DNA of 64,000 nt from Candidatus Amoebophilus asiaticus 5a2 (GTDB lineage: Bacteria; Bacteroidota; Bacteroidia; Cytophagales; Amoebophilaceae). Shown piece by piece: positions 1 through 9,953 of this stretch (its first letter is position 1; every line of letters starts with the position of its first letter). The notes under the pieces are model-generated. The model was not told where the DNA came from. It saw only the letters and a list, made by a program, of their open reading frames with translations, and ran no database searches. The stretch covers positions 1,344,001-1,408,000 of the forward strand of contig NC_010830.1 of NCBI RefSeq assembly GCF_000020565.1. The letters are read 5' to 3'. Made by a program: the position numbers and the translations under genes.

Positions 1-999
1 CAGTGGAGTATTTTCTTAGGAGGAGTTTTTTTAATGTTTTATGCTAGCAGAGGAGGCATGAAAGCTGTAGCTATCACAGATATATTACAATTTGTTGCCA
101 TTACTATACTGATACCTTTAGCCGCTAATGTCTTATTGCATAGATTTGATGGAATAAGAGATATGTTTACTCACGTTCCATCCGAAAATTTTAATTTCTT
201 TCAACATCTGAATATAAATGAATTCTTGATTCCTTTTTTATGGTACCTCTTCCCTGCTTTTCCACTTAGCTTCCCATTCATGCAACGTATGCTCATGGCA
301 AAGGACACGCGCCAAATAGCTAATAGCCATTATATAGCTACATTTTATTTAATAGGGTTTTATCTATTACTTACTTTTATTGGTCTAGCAGCTATAGCTT
401 TAAAAACAATGGGAGATGTAAATATTCCACACCAGGGTAGTAAGATATTTATATATTTGGTTAAAACATATTTTCCAGTAGGCATCAAAGGCATAGTAGG
501 TATCGGATTGTTAGCAGCTGTTATGTCTACGGCAGACTCTTTCCTGCATAGTGCAGGTATGCTAGTAGCACATGATGTAATTGGACCTTTACTGCAAACA
601 AAAAAAACTAAAATTGATGTTTTAAAAATAAGTCAATACGCAACATTTTCTCTTGGCTTAATAGCTTTTTGCATAGCATTAAGTTATCAATCATTGCCTC
701 GTATACTGTATGGAGATATACATTGGGGTAAAGGGATAAATATATTTAGGGATTTTGTAGCGATCGTATTTACTATTCCTATGATAGCGGGTATCATGGG
801 CTTAAAAACGGATGCTAAGTCTTTTTTTATTTCGTTAATAGCTACTTGTATTACCTTTTTTATAGGAAAATTATTTTTATCAGATTTATGGTTTATGCCT
901 GTTACCATTATAATTAATGCGGTGAGCTTTTTTGGGGCGCATTATCTACAAAATAAAGGGTTTTTAACTGTAAAAAGAGATGAAATATTAGTAACTTAA
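1..999 (+). CDS. Sodium:solute symporter (SSS family), 5' end outside window
   Basis: The reading frame is open from base 1, so the gene starts upstream of the window; about 332 residues of the C-terminal part are present. It encodes an integral membrane protein of the solute:sodium symporter family, which couples import of a small solute to the sodium gradient; the substrate cannot be told. The visible part aligns along its length with the complete 485-residue paralogue at 4633-6090 (shared stretches such as SARGGMK/SRGGMK, FPFxQRMLMAKD, AAVMSTADSFLHSAG and AGIMGLKTDAKSFF). The STADS motif fits the family's conserved transmembrane region. Several hydrophobic helices are evident. It is followed after 15 bases by a membrane protein gene, probably co-transcribed. 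Confidence 0.9.
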   Translation, partial: QWSIFLGGVFLMFYASRGGMKAVAITDILQFVAITILIPLAANVLLHRFDGIRDMFTHVPSENFNFFQHLNINEFLIPFLWYLFPAFPLSFPFMQRMLMAKDTRQIANSHYIATFYLIGFYLLLTFIGLAAIALKTMGDVNIPHQGSKIFIYLVKTYFPVGIKGIVGIGLLAAVMSTADSFLHSAGMLVAHDVIGPLLQTKKTKIDVLKISQYATFSLGLIAFCIALSYQSLPRILYGDIHWGKGINIFRDFVAIVFTIPMIAGIMGLKTDAKSFFISLIATCITFFIGKLFLSDLWFMPVTIIINAVSFFGAHYLQNKGFLTVKRDEILVT

Positions 1000-1014
1000 A
1001 ATAAGATAAATACC

Positions 1015-2358
1015 ATGCAAGTGTACCAAATGAAAAATAGCTGGTGGCAAAAAACCCTATATTATTTGTACCACCTTCCACAAAATATCTACAGTTATTC
1101 TAAATATAAGGTAGAAAAATATGGCGCAGAATATACGCCATTTGCCTTTTTTATGGCGTTTAATTATATGATTCCTCTTTTTATGGGAATTCAGCCAGGA
1201 AATAATTCAATTTATGTATGGTTGTTGATTGTCAAAACCATTGGAGTTTCTCTTTGCATAGGTCTTCTTTTAAGGTCGTATTGGGCTGAGTGGTTCCAAA
1301 AATACTTCCCTATTTACTGGCATTTTACTCTATTTTACTGCATTCCTTTTTCTTTTACTCTGCTATTTTTAATGAATGGTAGCAATATTCAGTCGCTTCT
1401 AAACGTGGCATTAGCTAGCATGTTACTGATCTTATTAGTTGACTGGACCACATTTTTGTCGCTTTCTTTAGCGGGAAGCATTATAGGTATATGGTTTTAT
1501 GCACAATTTATAGACAAGATACCTGTATTAGATCTTTATGATCTATATATAATTTTTCAGGTGTGTGTTTTTTCCATGGTAATTGGGCTCATCTTTGGAC
1601 GTCGACGTGAAATCTACATGGACTTTATGTCTAAGGGAAAATATCAACTCCGCAAAACTCAACAAGAAGCTTTCTGGGAAGTTGCTGCTCTTATGCAGTA
1701 CCGAGAAACACTACTGCAAGAATTAAATCCGGATAAGGGCGCTATTTCTAATGATATAATAGCCACCTATATGCAGCAAGCTATTTGTCGAATGGCTAAC
1801 CATATGCAGTTAGATATTACCTTGGTGAATTTAAAGGAACTTTTAAAAGAAGTGGGTGTATCTTGTAACAGCACAGATTTAAAACAATCACAATTGTACT
1901 TTAAGAAAGAAACAGAAAAAGATGTATTAAGAACAGATGTTAGTAAGCTCAAGCAACTCCTTTTTAATGCGATCAACTATATTGGCAGAGACCATAGTTC
2001 CAATCCTATTAATGTCGTAATAAAAGACTCTGAGATAAAATATAATGTAGCTAATATCGAAACTCCTGGCTCTAGTAAGTTACCTGCCTTGGAGATAGTG
2101 ATTACTAAAGAGTTCCTGCAGCCCTCTAAATCTCAGCTACCCCTTTACATGATTGACCTCAACCTATCTAGTGGTTGGTTAGACGAGCAAGAAAATGATC
2201 CTTTGCTTATAGAAAATGCCTATATTATTGATACTCAATATGGGTATGTAGCAAAACAGTCATCTCAAACACTAGTGTATATCTTGCCAGTCTCCCTTCC
2301 GAAAATGCAATATATATCTACACAATTTTTTAACAAGTATACAGAAGCAAAGATTTAA
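1015..2358 (+). CDS. Six-helix membrane sensor-like protein without output domain
   Basis: 447 residues. The first 200 or so residues hold about six hydrophobic segments, followed by a soluble region. The protein is a paralogue of residues 1-440 of the next gene (2503-4434), sharing FAFFM, YWHFTL and LLIENA segments, but stops where that gene continues into an HD hydrolase domain. Around residues 305-325 the stretch DVSKLKQLLFNAINYI resembles the N-box region of histidine kinase ATPase domains (D-x-x-K-L-x-Q-x-L-x-N), but no H-box or G-boxes are recognisable, so it is probably a degenerate sensor-kinase-like module. It lies between two SSS transporters. Function unknown; signal sensing linked to transport is an inference. 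Confidence 0.7.
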   Translation: MQVYQMKNSWWQKTLYYLYHLPQNIYSYSKYKVEKYGAEYTPFAFFMAFNYMIPLFMGIQPGNNSIYVWLLIVKTIGVSLCIGLLLRSYWAEWFQKYFPIYWHFTLFYCIPFSFTLLFLMNGSNIQSLLNVALASMLLILLVDWTTFLSLSLAGSIIGIWFYAQFIDKIPVLDLYDLYIIFQVCVFSMVIGLIFGRRREIYMDFMSKGKYQLRKTQQEAFWEVAALMQYRETLLQELNPDKGAISNDIIATYMQQAICRMANHMQLDITLVNLKELLKEVGVSCNSTDLKQSQLYFKKETEKDVLRTDVSKLKQLLFNAINYIGRDHSSNPINVVIKDSEIKYNVANIETPGSSKLPALEIVITKEFLQPSKSQLPLYMIDLNLSSGWLDEQENDPLLIENAYIIDTQYGYVAKQSSQTLVYILPVSLPKMQYISTQFFNKYTEAKI

Positions 2359-2502
2359 GTTTACTAAATTACTTCCACATTTTATTTATTCCTTTTAATA
2401 TATTTATCAATATTATCAGTTTTTTGGTGTTCAGTTTACTCAAAATAAAATAGAGAATTTGTAACTGTAAAGTGTAAAATTTCTAGATTAGCCTAATAAC
2501 TT

Positions 2503-4434
2503 ATGTCTGTACAATCTATAGAGGGTAATAATTGGAAGCAGCTCAGATATTACCTAGATTTTCCTCGGCAAATTTTAAACTATTCACAAAAAAAGGTAGC
2601 TCAGTATGGTGCCAATTATACTGCGTTTGCTTTTTTTATGACTTTCCATTACATGATACCTTTTTTCATGCGAACACAAGTAAGCGTAGAATCGATGTAT
2701 GCATGGCTATTGATTATTAAGTTAATCGGTGCTTCGTTATGTGTGGGGCTTCTTTTAAAACATTACTGGCCTAGTAACTTAGTAAGCTACTTTCCTCTTT
2801 ATTGGCACTTTACCCTATTATATTGTGTGCCTTTTTCTTTCACACTAGTATTTCTAATTAATGGTAGCGGAGTAGAGTGGCTTGTAAATATATCTTTAGG
2901 CATTACCTTGCTCATTGTTTTAGTTGATTGGATTACTTTCTTAATACTCTCTATACTAGGCACAACATTAGGACTCTTGTTTTATGTACAATTTATAGGG
3001 GCCCTACCTTTACTAGATATATATAGCCTCTATACATTAAGTTATGTGTTCTTAGCTTCTTTGAGCATTGGGCTTATATTTGCTCGCAGGAAAGAACAAA
3101 GTTTTGACTTACTGCTGCTACAAAATCAACAGCTTAGCGAGGCTCAACAAAAAAACAGAGAGGAATTAATAGAAACGCTTAAATATAGACAACAACTATT
3201 GCAAGAACTTAAACCTGAAGAAGTAGCTATCTTTGACGAAGTAACCACATCTTACATGAAGCAAGCCATCTATCGCATGACTGATTATATGCGGCTAGAT
3301 GTAACCTCCGTAACCTTAGACGACCTGCAACAAGCATTGGTAGATCTTTATAAATATAAATTACAAACTCCTGATCAGCCTGAGATTTTATTTAAGAAAG
3401 ACACCAACCAGACTGTTTTACAAGCAGATTTTGTTAAGCTAAAGCAACTATTACTAAATTCGATTAGCTATGTACAACAATATAATACTTCCCATAGTCC
3501 CATTATTGTAGCTATAGAAGATGCTTGGCTAGGCCATGAAATAGCTCATATGCAAAACTATACGCGTAAGCTAGAGGCTCTAAGGATAACCATTACAATA
3601 GAACCAAGCGTACCTCCTACCCAACCCCTTTATAAAATAGATCCTGCTAAATCTAGTACATGGGTACCTCAGCATGAAGATGAATTTTTACTGATAGAGA
3701 ATGCACGCATCATTGATGCGCACTACGGCTATATAGCTACTAAGTCAACACATACTCAAATGTATGTATTACCTGTCAAGCTAAGAGAAATTCGTGGTAA
3801 GGTTATGGAGCTTATCAAGGAGCCGGCAGCAGCTGTCCCCGAAGAGGTAAATCACCCTTTGGCCATACAGTTAGAGCAAGAACTAATGGAAAGGCTTCGA
3901 GATACAGAAGTAGATATCTGTGTTATTCAAAAAGGACTAGATATTATTAAAAGATATCATGGTGGCGTAAAAAGGAAATCAGGAGAGCCTTTTTTTACAC
4001 ATCCTATGACTGTAGCTTTGATTTTACTGGAATATTCACAAGACCAAGATGCCATTTTAGGTGCTTTGCTACACGATACAGTAGAAGATACAAGTTTATC
4101 GCTGACACACATCCGGATGATATTTGGAAAAACAGTAGAATTTTTAGTAGCCAAAGCAACGAATTTAGAAGACCATAAACGGCGTGTAAGTTTAACTGAT
4201 CAAGAAAACTTGGCAAGAATTTTAAACTATGAAGACCCTAGAGCAGCTTTGATTAAATTGTCGGATAGATTGCATAATATGCGTACCATTCAATTTCACT
4301 CTTCAGTAGCCAAGCGTAAACATATTTCTCAAGAGACATTAGACCACTTTGTACCCTTGGCCAGAAAGTTAGGTTTAGAAAAGATGGCAGCCGAGTTAGA
4401 ACAGTTGAGCAATGAAGTAGTAAACAAGAAATAA
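2503..4434 (+). CDS. Membrane protein fused to SpoT/RelA-type HD (p)ppGpp hydrolase domain
   Basis: 643 residues. Residues 1-200 carry about six transmembrane segments. Residues 200-440 match the degenerate kinase-like part of the upstream paralogue. Residues 450-640 are an HD domain of the RelA/SpoT hydrolase type. The hydrolase motifs are visible: RKSGEPFFTHP (near residue 490), LLHDTVEDT (HDxxED, near residue 523) and IKLSDRLHNMRT (near residue 585). There is no synthetase domain, TGS or ACT domain. By family knowledge it would hydrolyse (p)ppGpp at the membrane; the unusual part is the membrane sensor fused directly to a hydrolase-only domain. It lies 144 bases after its paralogue and 198 bases before a second SSS transporter. 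Confidence 0.8.
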   Translation: MSVQSIEGNNWKQLRYYLDFPRQILNYSQKKVAQYGANYTAFAFFMTFHYMIPFFMRTQVSVESMYAWLLIIKLIGASLCVGLLLKHYWPSNLVSYFPLYWHFTLLYCVPFSFTLVFLINGSGVEWLVNISLGITLLIVLVDWITFLILSILGTTLGLLFYVQFIGALPLLDIYSLYTLSYVFLASLSIGLIFARRKEQSFDLLLLQNQQLSEAQQKNREELIETLKYRQQLLQELKPEEVAIFDEVTTSYMKQAIYRMTDYMRLDVTSVTLDDLQQALVDLYKYKLQTPDQPEILFKKDTNQTVLQADFVKLKQLLLNSISYVQQYNTSHSPIIVAIEDAWLGHEIAHMQNYTRKLEALRITITIEPSVPPTQPLYKIDPAKSSTWVPQHEDEFLLIENARIIDAHYGYIATKSTHTQMYVLPVKLREIRGKVMELIKEPAAAVPEEVNHPLAIQLEQELMERLRDTEVDICVIQKGLDIIKRYHGGVKRKSGEPFFTHPMTVALILLEYSQDQDAILGALLHDTVEDTSLSLTHIRMIFGKTVEFLVAKATNLEDHKRRVSLTDQENLARILNYEDPRAALIKLSDRLHNMRTIQFHSSVAKRKHISQETLDHFVPLARKLGLEKMAAELEQLSNEVVNKK

Positions 4435-4632
4435 TAAAGAATTTTTAAGTTTGTGTGTAAATATTGAGTTATTAACAAGATTTTATATAAATGCTCTATA
4501 GCATAAATCACTTATTTAGCTAATAGCAGGATATAGTTTAAATATGCGGATCTTACATAATAAATACTATTTAAAAATTTTAATTTAATCTGTTATAAAT
4601 CTTACAAAGTTTATATTCCAAAGGATTTAGTT

Positions 4633-6090
4633 ATGAATTACTTTAATGTAGATGCTATAATCGTATATGCTTTTTTGTTGCTGATTTTACTACTAGGTTT
4701 ATGGGCAGGAAAAAATGTTAAGACTATTAAAGAATATGCAATTGCGAATAGAGCATATGGGACTGGTATATTAACAATAACTATGCTAGCTACCTTTATT
4801 ACAGGTTCACAATCTATAGGCTATATAGGATATATATATGATGATGGAATTTTGCCTGTAATTCCGATAATTTTTTGCAGGGCTATAATTGGTTTCTTGT
4901 TTATTGCACACTATATATCCCCTAAAATTTTATATTTCGAGGGGTGCTTAACATTAGCAGAGGTTATGGGAAAACTATATGGTGGTATGGCCCGGACCTG
5001 GATAGGCTTTTTAGGTGTCCTTTATTGCTTGGCTTTTGTTATACTGCAAATTATCTGGATGGGATACATCGGAGAGCTTATTAATGTTCCCAATCAGTGG
5101 GGTATGCTATTAGGAGGCGCTTTTTTAATTATCTATTCTGCCAGGGGTGGTATGAAGTCAATAACTATTACCGATATATTACAATTTATCTCTATTACTA
5201 TGTTAGTAACTTTAGCAGTTAATGTACTAATTCATAAAATAGGAGGTATAGATAATATATTCAATAAAGTTCCAACAAATACTTTTAAAATCTTTCAGAA
5301 CCCTAACTTCAAGAATTATCTAGTTTATTGTTTATGGGGGGCATTCCCTTCCTATTTAGTCAGCTTCCCATTCATCCAGCGTATGCTCATGGCTAAGGAT
5401 AAAAGGCAGCTTGCCAAGAGTCAATATATAGGAATGTCTTACTTAACAATCTTCTATATGTCTCTTACTTTGATTGGTTTAGCTGCTATAGCATTGAAAA
5501 CAATAGGAGATGTCAATATGCCTAAGCAAGGAAGCAGAGTCTTTATATACTTGGTTGAGGCTTATTTTCCTGTGGGTATAAAGGGGATCATTAGTATAGG
5601 CTTATTGGCTGCTGTTATGTCTACAGCAGATTCTTTCTTGCATAGTGCAGGTATTTTAATAGCTTATGATGTAGTACAACCTTTATTAGCAAAGAAATAT
5701 GAGGTTAATGTTTTAAGGACAAGCCAGTACGCAACATTTTTTCTTGGAGTAATATCTTTAGGAGTAGCATTAATTTACGATATACTGCCTCGTGTGCAAT
5801 ATGGAACTATGGATTTAGGAAAAGGAATAAATATACTGAGAGATTTTGTTGCTGTCGTGTTTACCATTCCTCTTTTGGCCGGTATTATGGGCCTTAAAAC
5901 AGATGCTAAATCGTTTTTTGTTTCTATGATCGCTACTTTTATTGCTTTTTTTATAGGTAGGTTATTTTTGCCTGATTTGTGGTTTATGCCTATGGTTATT
6001 GCAGTCAACAGTATCACATTTTTTGCTACTCATTATATTCAGAATAAAGGATTTGTAACTGTAAAACGTGGTACTGTTGTTTTATCTTAA
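4633..6090 (+). CDS. Sodium:solute symporter (SSS family)
   Basis: Complete 485-residue integral membrane protein with a dense series of hydrophobic helices starting immediately after the N-terminus, as expected for the roughly 13-helix SSS family. Family-like segments include GTGILTITMLATFITGSQS near residues 50-65, the SARGGMK loop after the mid-protein helices, and AAVMSTADSFLHSAG near residue 330. It is a close paralogue of the truncated gene at the window start, and the two flank two paralogous membrane sensor proteins, which looks like tandem duplication. The substrate is not predictable. An intrinsic-terminator-like hairpin begins 8 bases after the stop codon. Confidence 0.92.
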   Translation: MNYFNVDAIIVYAFLLLILLLGLWAGKNVKTIKEYAIANRAYGTGILTITMLATFITGSQSIGYIGYIYDDGILPVIPIIFCRAIIGFLFIAHYISPKILYFEGCLTLAEVMGKLYGGMARTWIGFLGVLYCLAFVILQIIWMGYIGELINVPNQWGMLLGGAFLIIYSARGGMKSITITDILQFISITMLVTLAVNVLIHKIGGIDNIFNKVPTNTFKIFQNPNFKNYLVYCLWGAFPSYLVSFPFIQRMLMAKDKRQLAKSQYIGMSYLTIFYMSLTLIGLAAIALKTIGDVNMPKQGSRVFIYLVEAYFPVGIKGIISIGLLAAVMSTADSFLHSAGILIAYDVVQPLLAKKYEVNVLRTSQYATFFLGVISLGVALIYDILPRVQYGTMDLGKGINILRDFVAVVFTIPLLAGIMGLKTDAKSFFVSMIATFIAFFIGRLFLPDLWFMPMVIAVNSITFFATHYIQNKGFVTVKRGTVVLS

Positions 6091-6097
6091 ATAATTC

Positions 6098-6138
6098 AGG
6101 TTTGCTAATTTAAGAATAGGTATTAAATTAGCAAACCT
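6098..6138 (+). terminator. Hairpin terminator after SSS gene
   Basis: Perfect 15-base inverted repeat (arms 6098-6112 and 6124-6138, 11-base loop), 8 bases after the symporter stop and followed by a T-rich stretch. It would end transcription before clpB. Confidence 0.75.
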
Positions 6139-6392
6139 TCATTTATTATAGCTTGTTGATAATATGTATTGTTGCTAGATATTTACTTTGAACTATTTTA
6201 CCTTAGCAGAAGTCCGCTAGACTAATAAATTATAAAATCTTAAGTATATAAATATTACTATTGGTTTTCTTAATTTAAACTTTTAATATATATATCTATA
6301 CGTAGATAGATAACAAGCCACAATTTCACTAAGTGCTTGTTAGTCGCATTTGAGTCAAAATTTAGATATATAAACCTTAAGAAAGGCACATC

Positions 6393-8996
6393 ATGAATCT
6401 AAATAATTACACCATCAAAGCACAAGAAGTCATTCAGACTGCTGTACAAATAGCTGAAGAGCACCAACAATTAGGTATAGAACCAGGCCATTTATTACAA
6501 GCTATTCTGCGGGCTGATGAGCAAAATATTAGTTTCTTGCTAAAGAAACTGCAAGTTAACCGGCAACAGTTGTCAACAAAGCTACAAGCAATCCTTGAAA
6601 ATTATCCTAAAGCTTCAGGTACACAACCTTATATTACTAATGATACCCAGGCCATTCTTAATAAGGCTGCTTCCTACCTTAAAACATTTAAAGATGAGTT
6701 TGTCGCAGTAGAACATTTGATGTTAGGCTTAGTTACTATCCAAGGCAAAATAGCTAATTTATTACAAGAAGTAGGTATGGCAGAGAAGCCTTTAATCCAA
6801 GCTATTCAAGAATTACGTGGCAATGCTAGGGTAACAGAGCCAAATGCCGAAGCAAAATACAGATCATTGGAGCGATATTCTAAAAATTTAAATAACCTAG
6901 CCAAAGCTGGCAAGATAGATCCTGTTATTGGTAGAGATGAAGAAATAAGAAGGGTCTTACAAATCATTTCTAGAAGAACTAAAAACAACCCTATCTTACT
7001 AGGCGAGCCTGGAGTTGGTAAAACGGCTATTGTAGAAGGATTGGCTCAGCGTATTGTAGATAGAGATGTACCAGAAAGTATTCGTTCTAAAACCATTGTA
7101 TCATTAGATATGGGGTTATTAGTAGCCGGCGCTAAATACAAAGGAGAGTTTGAAGAGCGGCTTAAAGCAGTTATTAAGGAAGTAACCGATGCAGAAGGTG
7201 AGATTATCCTATTTATAGATGAGATACATACGCTGATTGGTGCTGGTGGTGGCGAGGGAGCTATGGATGCTGCTAACCTACTTAAACCCGCATTAGCTAG
7301 AGGGGAACTACATGCAATTGGCGCTACTACCCTTAAAGAATATCAGAAATATATAGAAAAAGATAAAGCATTAGAAAGAAGATTCCAAACAGTAATGGTT
7401 GATGAGCCTAGTCCTGAAGATGCTGTCTCTATTCTGCGGGGTATAAAAGATAAGTATGAATTACATCATGGTGTTAGAATTAAGGATGATGCTGTTATAG
7501 CAGCTGTACAACTCTCCTACCGCTATTTAACCGATCGCTTTCTCCCTGATAAAGCAATTGATCTTGTAGACGAAGCTGCTGCTAAACTACGTATAGAAAT
7601 GGATTCCATGCCTTCAGAATTGGATGAATTGCAGCGTAAGATTATGCAGTTAGAGATTGAGCGAGAAGCCATTCGCAGGGAAAATGATAAAGCAAAAGAA
7701 ACAGAAATCAGCAAAAACATTGCAGAGCTTGTTGAAAACAGGGATATACTAAAAGCTAAATGGGAAAACGAGAAGAGTGTTATCAAGAATATTACTAACC
7801 AGAAAGAAAAAATAGAACAACTCAAACTACAAGCGGAAAAAGCTGAACGAGAGTTTGATTATGGTAAAGTGGCAGAGATCAGATATGGTAAACTTTTAGA
7901 AGCAGAAAAAAAACTAAAAACGCTGCAAGACGAAGCTGAAAAACTTAAACATAATACTCCATTATTAAAAGAAGAAGTAGATCAAGAAGATATTGCAGAA
8001 GTAGTAGCAAAATGGACAGGCATACCTGTATCTAAAATGTTACAGAGCGAGCGAGAAAAACTACTTCACCTAGAACAAGAACTTGGCAAACGAGTAGCAG
8101 GCCAAGAAGAAGCTATCGGCGCTATTGCTAATGCTGTACGTAGAAGTAGAGCAGGCTTACAAGATCCTAAGCGTCCTATTGGCTCTTTTATCTTCTTGGG
8201 TACTACAGGAGTTGGTAAAACAGAGTTAGCAAAAGCTTTAGCAGAATTCCTCTTTAATGATGAGCATGCTATGGTACGTATTGATATGTCAGAATATCAA
8301 GAGAGGCATGCTGTAAGCCGATTGATAGGCGCCCCTCCAGGCTATGTAGGTTATGAAGAAGGAGGACAACTTACAGAAGCAGTACGACGTAGGCCGTATT
8401 CAGTTGTATTACTTGATGAAATAGAAAAAGCTCATTTAGATGTATTTAACATCTTATTGCAAGTACTAGATGATGGTAGACTTACAGATAATAAAGGGCG
8501 TATAGCTAACTTCAAAAATACTATTATTATCATGACGACCAATCTAGGGTCTCATATCATTCAAGAAAACCTTACAGGTGTTACAGACGCTAATTTAGAT
8601 AAAGTTACTGAAACAACTAAGAACCAAGTATTTGAACTTCTTAGCAAGACTATGCGTCCGGAGTTTTTAAACAGGATAGATGAAATTATTATGTTTAAGC
8701 CTCTTTCTCAAAATATCATCAAGCAAGTAGTAGAAATTCAGCTACATCAGCTTCGAGCGCAGCTTAAACAAAATGGAATTGACTTGATCCTAACAGATTC
8801 TCAACTGATAGATTACTTAGCTAAGGAAGGTTATAACCCCCAATTTGGAGCTAGGCCTTTGAAAAGACTATTGCAACACAGTATTCTTAATGAGCTTTCT
8901 AAAGCGCTTTTAGCTAATATTATAGATAGATCCAAACCTATAAAAGTAACACTATCAGCCGATCAACAGATTCAATTTTTAAATGTTGTCAAATAG
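6393..8996 (+). CDS. clpB: ATP-dependent disaggregase ClpB
   Basis: 867 residues, the usual ClpB length. ClpB is a cytoplasmic hexameric AAA+ chaperone that extracts polypeptides from aggregates with DnaK. Domains in order: Clp_N repeats (about 1-145), first AAA+ module with Walker [10 protein letters not shown] near residue 205 and Walker [10 protein letters not shown], the middle coiled-coil domain (about 400-530) that distinguishes ClpB from ClpA/ClpC, second AAA+ module with Walker [10 protein letters not shown] near 608 and Walker [11 protein letters not shown], then the C-terminal D2 domain. The start has a GAAAGG-like element about ten bases upstream. It is monocistronic, with hairpins on both sides. 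Heat-shock regulation would be expected, but no operator is seen. Confidence 0.98.
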   Translation: MNLNNYTIKAQEVIQTAVQIAEEHQQLGIEPGHLLQAILRADEQNISFLLKKLQVNRQQLSTKLQAILENYPKASGTQPYITNDTQAILNKAASYLKTFKDEFVAVEHLMLGLVTIQGKIANLLQEVGMAEKPLIQAIQELRGNARVTEPNAEAKYRSLERYSKNLNNLAKAGKIDPVIGRDEEIRRVLQIISRRTKNNPILLGEPGVGKTAIVEGLAQRIVDRDVPESIRSKTIVSLDMGLLVAGAKYKGEFEERLKAVIKEVTDAEGEIILFIDEIHTLIGAGGGEGAMDAANLLKPALARGELHAIGATTLKEYQKYIEKDKALERRFQTVMVDEPSPEDAVSILRGIKDKYELHHGVRIKDDAVIAAVQLSYRYLTDRFLPDKAIDLVDEAAAKLRIEMDSMPSELDELQRKIMQLEIEREAIRRENDKAKETEISKNIAELVENRDILKAKWENEKSVIKNITNQKEKIEQLKLQAEKAEREFDYGKVAEIRYGKLLEAEKKLKTLQDEAEKLKHNTPLLKEEVDQEDIAEVVAKWTGIPVSKMLQSEREKLLHLEQELGKRVAGQEEAIGAIANAVRRSRAGLQDPKRPIGSFIFLGTTGVGKTELAKALAEFLFNDEHAMVRIDMSEYQERHAVSRLIGAPPGYVGYEEGGQLTEAVRRRPYSVVLLDEIEKAHLDVFNILLQVLDDGRLTDNKGRIANFKNTIIIMTTNLGSHIIQENLTGVTDANLDKVTETTKNQVFELLSKTMRPEFLNRIDEIIMFKPLSQNIIKQVVEIQLHQLRAQLKQNGIDLILTDSQLIDYLAKEGYNPQFGARPLKRLLQHSILNELSKALLANIIDRSKPIKVTLSADQQIQFLNVVK

Positions 8997-9008
8997 GAAT
9001 AGTAGGTG

Positions 9009-9041
9009 ATAGACACCATGAAATTATTTTATGGTGTCTAT
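9009..9041 (+). terminator. Hairpin terminator after clpB
   Basis: Perfect 11-base arms (9009-9019 and 9031-9041) around an 11-base AT-rich loop, 13 bases after the clpB stop. Confidence 0.7.
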
Positions 9042-9068
9042 TGGGAATGCTTATATTACCTAACTCAT

Positions 9069-9156
9069 TTTACTTTTAGAAGGATTGGTTTTGCTAAGCA
9101 TAGTCTAAAAATAAAATAACATATCAATCGTAAGCTTTCAATCTTCTAAAAGTAAA
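9069..9156. repeat. Long inverted repeat between clpB and ktrA
   Basis: Arms 9069-9087 and 9139-9156 pair over 18 bases with one bulged G, separated by about 51 bases. It could be a relic of a small inverted-repeat element or a structured leader. No coding capacity is seen. Confidence 0.5.
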
Positions 9157-9238
9157 CATCTTATATTTATGCTCAAAAAAACATTCATATCTATAAGCTA
9201 GTATTTAGAGCTAGCATGTAGACTTAAAAATTTAACTT

Positions 9239-9904
9239 ATGAAAAAGTCTTTTATTGTTATTGGGCTTGGTAGATTTGGTACAAGTATTACCCAAACTCT
9301 TATGAAACTTGGGCACGAAGTAATGGTGATTGACTGCGAAGAAGAAAAAGTAAATCGGGCAAGTGGGATGGCTACTCAGGCCATACAACTAGATAGTACT
9401 GATGAAAATGCACTTAGAGAAGTAGGCGTATCTAATTTTGATGAAGCGATCGTAGCTATAGGAAGTGATATTTTAGCAAGTATTCTAACAACATTATTGT
9501 TAAAGGGACTAGGAGTTACCAAAATAACTGCCAAAGCAAACAATGATTATCATAGTAAAGTATTAGAAAAGATAGGAGCCGACCGTATTGTGCACCCAGA
9601 GCGTGATATGGGTATTCGTGTAGCACATCATATTGTTTCTAGTAATGTAATTGATTTTATTGAGCTATCTTCAGAATATAGCCTTGTAGAAATATCTGCT
9701 TCTGCAAAGATGATTGGAAAAAGTCTAGAAGAACTAGAGATTCGAGCAAAGTATGGTTGTACTGTTATTGCTATAAAAAAGAACGGAGTACGAGCTATTA
9801 ATATTTCACCCCAAGGACGCGATATCATTCAAGAAGGGGATCTGCTCGTTGTTATAGGTACATATAAGGCTATTAGCCTATTAGAAGATGATTTGTGCTC
9901 ATAG
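9239..9904 (+). CDS. ktrA: Potassium uptake regulatory subunit KtrA (TrkA family)
   Basis: 221 residues, the size of a single-RCK KtrA/KtrC subunit rather than the double-length TrkA. The N-terminal Rossmann fold shows GLGRFG (residues 9-14) for nucleotide binding and an acidic residue at the end of the second strand (VIDCEEEK). The C-terminal half matches the RCK_C (TrkA-C) domain. The family forms cytoplasmic octameric rings that gate the KtrB membrane subunit in response to nucleotides. The membrane partner lies directly downstream (start at 9954), so the two form a two-gene operon. Confidence 0.93.
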   Translation: MKKSFIVIGLGRFGTSITQTLMKLGHEVMVIDCEEEKVNRASGMATQAIQLDSTDENALREVGVSNFDEAIVAIGSDILASILTTLLLKGLGVTKITAKANNDYHSKVLEKIGADRIVHPERDMGIRVAHHIVSSNVIDFIELSSEYSLVEISASAKMIGKSLEELEIRAKYGCTVIAIKKNGVRAINISPQGRDIIQEGDLLVVIGTYKAISLLEDDLCS

Positions 9905-9953
9905 AGGTTAAAAAATACATCCCACATAAATAGCTTGGAGATAAGAATTAAGC

